A stretch of DNA of 64,000 nucleotides, from assembly GCF_004124325.1 (NCBI RefSeq), contig NZ_QBDT01000001.1, positions 3,100,001-3,164,000 of the forward strand, written 5' to 3'. Under the pieces are notes generated by a model. It did not search any database and had not been told where the DNA came from. It was given only the letters and a program-made list of their open reading frames with translations. This document shows, in pieces, positions 53,510-62,371 of this stretch. Source of the DNA: Streptomyces sp. L2. Lineage in GTDB: Bacteria > Actinomycetota > Actinomycetes > Streptomycetales > Streptomycetaceae. The first letter of the stretch is position 1. Each line of letters starts with the position of its first letter. The position numbers and the translations under genes were made by a program.

Positions 53510-54853
53510 ATGAAACGCACAGCAACCGCCCTGTCGGCCGCCGTACTCCTCCTCCCCCTGTCCGCCTGCGGCGGCAGCGCTCAGGCAGGCAGCGGCACCA
53601 CGGTCACCGTCACCATCGGCTACCAGTCCAAGACCATCAACACCGTCACCGCCGGAACGCTCCTGCGCTCCCTCGGCTACTTCGAGCGGCAGCTCGACGC
53701 CCTGCACGACGGCCACACGTACAAGGTCGACTGGCAGGACTACGCCACCGGTGCCCCGATCACCGCCCAGATGACAGCGGGGAAGATCGACATAGGTTCC
53801 ATGGGCGACTTCCCGCTCCTGCTCAACGCCGCCCGCGGCAAGCAACTCGGCCGCCCCACCCACCTGGTCTCCGTCACCGGCTACAACCTGCGTGGCGGCC
53901 TCAACACCGTGGTCACGGCGCCCAGTTCCGCTTTGACGGACCTGAAGGACCTGAAGAGCAAGAAGGTCTCCACGAGCATCGGCTCCGCCGCCGACGGCAC
54001 GCTCGTACGGGCGCTGCAGCGCGCCGGAATCGACCCGAACACCGGCATCGCGAAGCTGAACCAGCAGCCCGCCGTGGGGGCTTCGTCGCTGTCCGCCGGC
54101 AACGTGGACGCGTTGTCGCAGTTCGTCGCCTGGCCGGGCCTTCTCGCCTACCAGGGCAGGGCGAAGGCCCTGTACGACGGCGCCCAACTGAACCTGCCCA
54201 CGTTCCACGGGGTCACAGCCCGCGCGGACTTCGCCGGGCAACGGCCCACCGTCCTGGAAGCCTTCCTCAAGGCCCAGACCGAGGCGACCGACTACCTGAA
54301 CGCGCACCCGGTCACCGCCGCCGAGAAAGTCGCCGAAACAACCGGCCTCCCGGCCGAAGTCGTCTACCTCTACAACGGCGCCCACGGCACCGCCACCTTC
54401 GACCCGGCCGTCAAACCCCGCCTGGTCTCCGCACTGAAGCAGGACGTATCCGTACTGAAGGCGGCCAAGCTGACCGGCGACATCGACGTGGACTCCTTCG
54501 TCGACGACCAATACGTGAAGCACGCTCTCGGCGCCGGCTACACACGACGCCTCACCGCCGCACCCCCACCCGCCCGGAGCGAGGTGTGGCCCAAGGGCAG
54601 CGAGAAGACAACGGCCTTCACCTCCCCCCGGCGACTGCTGGCCTACCTCGCCAGGCATCCGGACGGCATCCGGGCCGCCTACGTCCCCGACACCACCACC
54701 GGCACCCTCTGGTTCGCCGACAAGTCCGTCTGGGTGGCCGACGGCAGCCGGTTGCTGCCCTTCGTCACCCCGGCGACCGCCCAGGCCTACGTCTCCGGCC
54801 ACCAGGACGCCCGGACGGTCCCGTACCGAGAAGCACTGGAGCGGGCCTCATGA
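53510..54853 (+). CDS. NitT/TauT/SsuA-type substrate-binding lipoprotein with NosL-like C-terminal domain
   Basis: Predicted 447-aa lipoprotein. The lipobox LPLSACGG places the acylated Cys at residue 20. Residues about 32-335 form a periplasmic-binding-like domain of the sulfonate/nitrate/taurine type: VTIGYQSKTINTVTAGTLLR, TAGKIDIGSMGDFPLL and LSAGNVDALSQFVAWPG. Residues about 357-447 are an extra domain with SPRRLLAYLARHPDG, YVPDTTTGTLWFADKSVWV and FVTPATAQAYVSGHQDARTV, which resembles NosL, a copper-binding lipoprotein family. NosL metal residues are not obvious. It overlaps the permease start by four bases. Confidence 0.85.
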   Translation: MKRTATALSAAVLLLPLSACGGSAQAGSGTTVTVTIGYQSKTINTVTAGTLLRSLGYFERQLDALHDGHTYKVDWQDYATGAPITAQMTAGKIDIGSMGDFPLLLNAARGKQLGRPTHLVSVTGYNLRGGLNTVVTAPSSALTDLKDLKSKKVSTSIGSAADGTLVRALQRAGIDPNTGIAKLNQQPAVGASSLSAGNVDALSQFVAWPGLLAYQGRAKALYDGAQLNLPTFHGVTARADFAGQRPTVLEAFLKAQTEATDYLNAHPVTAAEKVAETTGLPAEVVYLYNGAHGTATFDPAVKPRLVSALKQDVSVLKAAKLTGDIDVDSFVDDQYVKHALGAGYTRRLTAAPPPARSEVWPKGSEKTTAFTSPRRLLAYLARHPDGIRAAYVPDTTTGTLWFADKSVWVADGSRLLPFVTPATAQAYVSGHQDARTVPYREALERAS

Positions 54854-55764
54854 TCCGGTTCCCCCTGGCCCGATATGCCCTGCGCGTGGCGTCGCTGGCC
54901 GCCGCGCTCGGCCTGTGGCAGTTGCTGACCGGTCTGGACGTCGACCTGTGGCTGCGGTTCTCGCAGTTCCCGACGGTCACCGACGTGGCTCGCGCCTTCG
55001 GCGACCGGCTCTCCGGCGCCGACTACTGGACCGACCTCACCGACAGCCTGACCCGCATCCTCACCGGCTTCGGGCTGGCCGCAGCCCTGGGCGTGACGAC
55101 GGGCGTGCTCGTGGCACGTTCGCGCCTCGCCGAGGACCTTCTCGGCCCCGTCCTGGAGGTCGTCCGCCCGATACCCGCCATCGCGCTCGTCCCCGTCGCG
55201 ATCCTGCTCTTCCCCTCCAACGAGCAAGGCATCGTCTTCATCACGTGCACCGCCGCCTTCTTCCCCGTGCTGGTCTCCACCCGGCACGCGGTACGCGCGC
55301 TCGCCCCCGTCTGGGAGGAAGCGGTACGCACGCTCGGCGGCGGCCGGATGCGGATCCTCGCCTCGGTCGTCCTGCCCGGCGCGCTGCCCGGCATCTTCGG
55401 CGGCCTGTCGGTCGGCATCGGCGTGTCGTGGATCTGCGTCATCTCCGCCGAGATGATCTCCGGCCAGTACGGCGTGGGCTACCGCACCTGGCAGGACTAC
55501 ACGGTGGTGAACTACCCAGGCGTCTTCGTCGGCATGGTCACGATCGGGGTCCTCGGCTGGGTCACCTCCACGGCCGTCGAACTCCTCGGCCGACGTCTGA
55601 CCCGCTGGCTCCCCCGCACCTCGTACGTCCCCGGCGGACGCGCCCGCGCGCCCCGGCCGGCCACCGTCGAACCCGCCTCCCACGGCAAACCCCAGTACCA
55701 GGCCAAAACCGAGCACGAGCGCCAGAACGACGCCGAGGAGGCCCACGATGAGCACCTCGTCTGA
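54850..55764 (+). CDS. ABC transporter permease, NitT/TauT/SsuC type
   Basis: Predicted 304-aa membrane permease with about six helices. The EAA loop is visible as EEAVRTLGGGRMRILASVVL with PGALPGIFGG, and GVSWICVISAEMISGQYGVG closes the conserved region. It works with the binding lipoprotein upstream and the ATPase downstream, which are all coupled by overlaps (54850-54853 and 55748-55764). A 45-residue polar tail follows the last helix. Family members carry nitrate, sulfonates, taurine or thiamin precursors; the substrate is open. Confidence 0.92.
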   Translation: MIRFPLARYALRVASLAAALGLWQLLTGLDVDLWLRFSQFPTVTDVARAFGDRLSGADYWTDLTDSLTRILTGFGLAAALGVTTGVLVARSRLAEDLLGPVLEVVRPIPAIALVPVAILLFPSNEQGIVFITCTAAFFPVLVSTRHAVRALAPVWEEAVRTLGGGRMRILASVVLPGALPGIFGGLSVGIGVSWICVISAEMISGQYGVGYRTWQDYTVVNYPGVFVGMVTIGVLGWVTSTAVELLGRRLTRWLPRTSYVPGGRARAPRPATVEPASHGKPQYQAKTEHERQNDAEEAHDEHLV

Positions 55765-56539
55765 GACCGTCACCGCCGCCCCGGCCACACCCCTGCCGGA
55801 CGCCGGACGCGGCACGCGGCTCACCCTCCGCGCCACCGTCCTCGGCCGGCCGGGCGCCCCCGTCCTGCGGGACGTCGACCTGGACATCGCGCCCGGGGAG
55901 ATCCTCACCGTCGTCGGCCCCTCCGGCTGCGGCAAGTCCACGCTGCTGCGCACACTCGCCGGACTGCTCTCCCCGCTGGCCGGTGCGGTCGAGCAGGACG
56001 GCACCGCACTGACCGGCCCGTCCGCCGACCGGGCGCTGGTGTTCCAGGACGACACGCTGCTGCCCTGGCGCTCGCTGCGCGCCAACGTCGAACTGCCCCT
56101 CGCCATCAAGGGAGTGGCACGCTCGGACCGCCGTACCGAAGCCGAGTCCTGGCTGGCCCGGGTCGGGCTGTCCGCACAGGCCCGGCAGGTACCGCACCGC
56201 GTTTCGGGCGGGCAGCGCCAGCGCGCGCAACTGGCCCGCGCGCTGGCCGGCAGCCCCCGGGCGGTCCTCATGGACGAACCGTTCGGCGCGCTCGACGCCC
56301 AGACCCGGGCCGGCATGCAGGACCTGCTGGTCGACGTGTTGCGGGGCACCGGCGCCACCGTCGTCTTCGTCACCCACGACGTCGACGAAGCCCTCTTCCT
56401 CGGCGACCGGGTGGCGCTCCTCGGCTCCGGCCGGCTGTCCGCCGTACACGACGTTCCCCGCCCGCGCGAGCGCGGCGCCCTCGACGACCCGGCCCGCTCG
56501 GCCCTGCGCCGCTTCGTCCTCTCCTCGCTCGGCACCTGA
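55748..56539 (+). CDS. ABC transporter ATPase, NitT/TauT/SsuB type
   Basis: Predicted 263-aa ATPase. Walker A is VVGPSGCGKSTLLR, Q-loop VFQDDTLLPWRSL, signature VSGGQRQRAQLARALAG, Walker B AVLMDEPFGALDAQTR and H-loop FVTHDVDEALFLGDR, as in SsuB/TauB/NrtD. The start overlaps the permease stop by 17 bases. Eleven bases after its stop, the flavoprotein gene begins with GTG, so the transporter and the flavoprotein are in one transcript. Confidence 0.94.
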   Translation: MSTSSETVTAAPATPLPDAGRGTRLTLRATVLGRPGAPVLRDVDLDIAPGEILTVVGPSGCGKSTLLRTLAGLLSPLAGAVEQDGTALTGPSADRALVFQDDTLLPWRSLRANVELPLAIKGVARSDRRTEAESWLARVGLSAQARQVPHRVSGGQRQRAQLARALAGSPRAVLMDEPFGALDAQTRAGMQDLLVDVLRGTGATVVFVTHDVDEALFLGDRVALLGSGRLSAVHDVPRPRERGALDDPARSALRRFVLSSLGT

Positions 56540-56550
56540 AAGGCACCCTG

Positions 56551-59331
56551 GTGGCCACCCACGCGAACGCCCCCGCGCGAACCCCCCTGGAGATTCCCGC
56601 CGTCAGCGACGCCGACGAGCTGGTCTGCGACGTCCTCGTCATCGGCGGCGGAACCGCCGGCACCATGGCGGCCCTCACCGCCGCCGAGCGGGGTGCGGAC
56701 GTCCTCCTCCTGGAGAAGGCCCACATCCGCCACTCCGGGGCGCTCGCCATGGGCATGGACGGCGTCAACAACGCGGTCGTCCCCGGCCGCGCCGACCCCG
56801 ACGACTACGTCGCCGAGATCACCCGCGCCAACGACGGGATCGTCGACCAGTCCACCGTCCGCCAGACGGCCACCCGCGGGTTCGCGATGGTCCAGCGACT
56901 GGAGTCGTACGGGGTCAAGTTCGAGAAGGACGAGCATGGCGCGTACGCGGTCCGCCAGGTGCATCGCTCCGGCTCGTACGTACTGCCGATGCCGGAAGGC
57001 AAGGATGTCAAGAAGGTCCTGTACCGGCAGTTGCGGCGTCGTGAGATGCGGGCGCGGATTCGTCTGGAGAACCGGGTGATGCCGGTGCGCGTGCTGACGT
57101 CGCCGGACGACGGGCGGGCTGTCGGCGCCGTCGGGTTCCACACCCGCACCGGTGCCTTCGTCACCGTCCGCGCGGGGGCGGTCGTCCTCGCCACCGGCGC
57201 CTGCGGCCGCCTCGGACTGCCCGCCTCCGGCTACCTCTACGGCACCTACGAGAACCCCACCAACGCCGGCGACGGATACGCCATGGCCTACCACGCCGGC
57301 GCCGAACTGACCGGTATCGAGTGCTTCCAGATCAACCCGCTGATCAAGGACTACAACGGGCCCGCCTGCGCCTACGTCGCGAACCCCTTCGGCGGCTACC
57401 AGGTCAACCGGCACGGCGAGCGCTTCGTCGACTCCGACTACTGGTCCGGACAGATGATGGCCGAGTTCGCCGCCGCGGTCGCCGGCGACCGCGGGCCGGT
57501 GTACCTCAAGCTCAGCCATCTGCCCGAGGAGTCGGTCTCCGCCCTCGAGTCGATCCTGCACTCCACCGAGCGGCCCACCCGCGGCACCTTCCACGCCGGC
57601 CGCGGGCACGACTACCGCACCCACGACATCGAGATGCACATCTCCGAGATCGGCCTGTGCGGCGGCCACTCCGCCTCCGGCGTCCGCGTCGACGCACACG
57701 CCCGTACGACGGTCCCCCGCCTCTACGCCGCCGGGGACCTCGCCTGCGTCCCGCACAACTACATGATCGGCGCCTTCGTCTTCGGTGACCTCGCGGGCGC
57801 CAACGCCTCCCAGTACACGGCGTACCAGGGGGAGCTTCCCGCGGACCAGGTGCGTGAGGCGCACGAGTTGATCTACCGCCCGCTGCGCCATCCTGACGGT
57901 CCGCCGCAGCCCCAGGTCGAGTACAAACTGCGCCGCTTCGTGAACGACTACGTGGCACCGCCCAAGTCCGGGGCCCGGCTCTCCCTCGCCGTGGAGGCCT
58001 TCGAACGGATGCGCGCCGACATCGCCACGATGGGTGCCCGCACCCCGCACGAGCTGATGCGCTGCGCCGAGGTCACCTTCATCCGCGACTGCGCGGACAT
58101 GGCCGCGCGTGCCTCCCTGGCCCGCACGGAGTCCCGCTGGGGCCTCTACCACGACCGCGTCGACCATCCCCGGCGCGACGACGCCTCCTGGTTCCACCAT
58201 CTCGACCTGCACAAGTCCCCCTCTGGTGTCATGGAGTTCACGGCCCGCCCCGTGGCTCCCTATCTGGTCCCTGTCGAAGGGTTCACGCCGGTCGGCGGCC
58301 CTTCCCGCCGGCTGGGCGAGGTCCGTCCCGAGGACGTGGCCACGGCCGGCCCGCGCGACACAGCCCCGGTCGCGGTGGGACCGACGTCCTCCCGCGCGGC
58401 AGTGCTCGCCGGCGAGGGCACCGTGAACAGTGCCTCGCCCCGGCTGCTGGAGCTGCTGGAGCTGGCCGAGCAGGAGCCGGATCTGGCTTCCCTCCGGCCC
58501 TACTTGGCCGACTCCGAGCCCGCGGTCCGTCGTACAGCCGTCTCCGTCCTCACCGAGACCGTGCCGACGGGCAGCGGTCTGGCCCTGGCGGGCGCCCTCG
58601 CCGATCCCGACGCCGAGGTCCGCGCCGCCGCCGCGGCCTCACTGCGCGAACTCGTCGAGACCCTGCCGCCCGACCCCGCCCTCGGTGACGCCCTCACCCG
58701 CGCGCTCACCGAACCCGACCCCGTGGTCCGCGCCGCCGCCGTCGACGTCCTGCGCGCCCTGCGGCTGGGTGACGCCGATGTGTTCGCCGTGCTGCTGGAC
58801 GACCCCGACATCACCGTCCGCGTCGAGGCCGTACGTGCGCTCGTGTCGGTCGACGCCGTCGCACCGCTGACGGGCGCTGCGGACGATCCCTCCCGGGAGG
58901 TCCGCGTCACAGTGGCCAAGGCCCTGGCGGTGGTCGGTTCGGCGCCCGGGAGCGGGCCGGACAGGACACTGCTCAGCCGCGCCCTGGACCGGCTCACCGA
59001 GGACGCCGACCCGCTGGTGCGGGGTGCCGCGCTGGAGGCGATGGCCTCCACCGGCTGCCCGGAGCCTCTCGCCACCCGCGCCGTGGCGGCCCTGGCCGAC
59101 CCGGCCTGGCAGGTGCGGTCGGGCGCCGCCACCGCCCTGTCGGCCGCGTCCCCCGAGACGGCGGTACCGGCCCTCGCCAAGGCCCTCGGCGACCCGAACG
59201 CCGATGTCCGCAAGGCGGCGGTCCTGGCCCTGACCCGGCATCGCACCACCGCCGAGGCCCGTGCGGCCCTCGCGACAGCCACCTCCGACTCGGACGCGGA
59301 CGTCAGGGCGTACGCGGCACGGGGCTGGTGA
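56551..59331 (+). CDS. AprA/fumarate-reductase-like flavoprotein fused to HEAT repeats
   Basis: Predicted 926-aa protein. Residues about 25-575 are a flavoprotein of the fumarate reductase/APS reductase alpha type: DVLVIGGGTAGTMAA (FAD), RHSGALAMGMDGVNN, GTYENPTNAGDGYAMAYHAG, CGGHSASGVRVD and LYAAGDLACVPHN. SGALAMGMDGVNN and NAGDGYAMA match AprA better than SdhA. Residues about 632-926 are nine HEAT-like repeats, each ending in xxVRxxAxxAL-type helices (for example LADPDAEVRAAAAASLREL). It closes the operon and its partner is the AprB-like ferredoxin. Cytoplasmic; substrate unknown. GTG 56551. Confidence 0.88.
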   Translation: MATHANAPARTPLEIPAVSDADELVCDVLVIGGGTAGTMAALTAAERGADVLLLEKAHIRHSGALAMGMDGVNNAVVPGRADPDDYVAEITRANDGIVDQSTVRQTATRGFAMVQRLESYGVKFEKDEHGAYAVRQVHRSGSYVLPMPEGKDVKKVLYRQLRRREMRARIRLENRVMPVRVLTSPDDGRAVGAVGFHTRTGAFVTVRAGAVVLATGACGRLGLPASGYLYGTYENPTNAGDGYAMAYHAGAELTGIECFQINPLIKDYNGPACAYVANPFGGYQVNRHGERFVDSDYWSGQMMAEFAAAVAGDRGPVYLKLSHLPEESVSALESILHSTERPTRGTFHAGRGHDYRTHDIEMHISEIGLCGGHSASGVRVDAHARTTVPRLYAAGDLACVPHNYMIGAFVFGDLAGANASQYTAYQGELPADQVREAHELIYRPLRHPDGPPQPQVEYKLRRFVNDYVAPPKSGARLSLAVEAFERMRADIATMGARTPHELMRCAEVTFIRDCADMAARASLARTESRWGLYHDRVDHPRRDDASWFHHLDLHKSPSGVMEFTARPVAPYLVPVEGFTPVGGPSRRLGEVRPEDVATAGPRDTAPVAVGPTSSRAAVLAGEGTVNSASPRLLELLELAEQEPDLASLRPYLADSEPAVRRTAVSVLTETVPTGSGLALAGALADPDAEVRAAAAASLRELVETLPPDPALGDALTRALTEPDPVVRAAAVDVLRALRLGDADVFAVLLDDPDITVRVEAVRALVSVDAVAPLTGAADDPSREVRVTVAKALAVVGSAPGSGPDRTLLSRALDRLTEDADPLVRGAALEAMASTGCPEPLATRAVAALADPAWQVRSGAATALSAASPETAVPALAKALGDPNADVRKAAVLALTRHRTTAEARAALATATSDSDADVRAYAARGW

Positions 59332-59454
59332 GGTTCCTGCCCTGCCCATAGCCTGCCGCACCGCCCGGGCCCGGGGCCCGGCAATGCCTCGACGGCGGCT
59401 CACGCGGGTCGGCGACGGCACGGTCGGCCGGATCTGGCCGCGTCCGGATCCGGG

Positions 59455-61464
<2,010 letters not shown>

Positions 61465-61736
61465 CGTCCTGTCCCCCGTACGTCGTCCCTCGCGTCGTCC
61501 CTCGACCACTGCGTCCACGATAGGCGTCCGCACCGACAGCGGCGGACCACTGTCCACAGGCGACCCTCACTTGTCATATCAACCCATTGGACCCTCCCGG
61601 ATAGCCGCCTCCTGCCGCCGGGGACAGGCTGCTGGAGCGGGTCGGAGCGGGGCCCGGCCGCCTTTCCCCCTGGCCCGCGCTTCTCCCCGCGTCCCCGCCC
61701 TTTTCCCGTGCCGACCGTCCCAAGGAGCCCCACCTC

Positions 61737-62291
61737 ATGATCGCTCGCCTCGCCGCTGCCGCCCTCGCCCTGGTCTCGGCGCTCGCCGTGCCCGTCTCGG
61801 CGTCCGCGCACACCACCGCCGACGCCGGCCCGCGCGCTTCCGCCCCGTCCATGTCCGTCGACGAGCAGCTGGCCGAGGCGTACGCGGCGACGTCCCAGTA
61901 CCGCTATCTGCCGCTCGCGACCGCGGACGGGTACGAGGCCCATCTGTGTCTGGCCCGCCCCCAGGGCGGCATGGGCTTCCACTACTTCAACCCGTCCCAC
62001 TACGGCTCCCTCGACCCGAAGAAGCCCGGCGGGCTCCTCTACGAGCAGGGCGCCGACGGCAAGCGGCGGCTCGTCGGCGTGGAGTGGGTCGTCCCGGTCA
62101 CCGGCAAGGACCAGAAGCGTCCCAGCCTCTTCGGACACGACTTCGCCGGCCCCATGCCCGGCCACTATCCCGGCATGCCGCGCCACTACGACCTGCACGT
62201 CTGGCTCTACAAGAAGAACCCGAACGGCATGTTCGACCAGTGGAACCCGGACGTGAAGTGCCCCGCCTCGACCTCGTCCTCCATGTCCTAG
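61737..62291 (+). CDS. Secreted His/Met-rich protein of unknown function
   Basis: Predicted 184-aa exported protein. Signal peptide: MIARLAAAALALVSALAVPV followed by SASA/H. The mature part starts EQLAEAYAATSQYRYLPLAT and contains MGFHYFNPSHYGSLDP, HDFAGPMPGHYPGMPRHYD and WNPDVKCP, with Cys in LCLARP and VKCP that could pair. The many His and Met residues are consistent with copper or heme binding, but this is inference; I do not know a named family. Widespread similar secreted proteins exist from recall. It is divergent from recQ and ends at a strong terminator. AAGGAG precedes ATG 61737. Confidence 0.75.
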   Translation: MIARLAAAALALVSALAVPVSASAHTTADAGPRASAPSMSVDEQLAEAYAATSQYRYLPLATADGYEAHLCLARPQGGMGFHYFNPSHYGSLDPKKPGGLLYEQGADGKRRLVGVEWVVPVTGKDQKRPSLFGHDFAGPMPGHYPGMPRHYDLHVWLYKKNPNGMFDQWNPDVKCPASTSSSMS

Positions 62292-62316
62292 GGCTCTCCG
62301 GGTCCCCGCGCACGCG

Positions 62317-62353
62317 ACGGCCCCGGTTCCTCACCGGGAGGAACCGGGGCCGT
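62317..62353. terminator. Bidirectional terminator between the secreted protein and nuoN
   Basis: Perfect 16-bp inverted repeat ACGGCCCCGGTTCCTC/GAGGAACCGGGGCCGT with a 5-nt loop, 25 bp after the plus-strand stop and 18 bp after the minus-strand nuoN stop. Confidence 0.85.
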
Positions 62354-62371
62354 ACGGCCGTACCGGCCGGG

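Noticed and set aside
54787..58212. A 1141-aa minus-strand frame opposite the ABC and flavoprotein genes
   Set aside because: It is antisense to well-supported overlapping genes and has no recognisable domain; long antisense frames are common at this GC content.
52413..59331. Dissimilatory sulfate reduction operon
   Set aside because: ATP sulfurylase, QmoABC and DsrAB are missing, so only the resemblance of the flavoprotein and ferredoxin to AprA/AprB is claimed.
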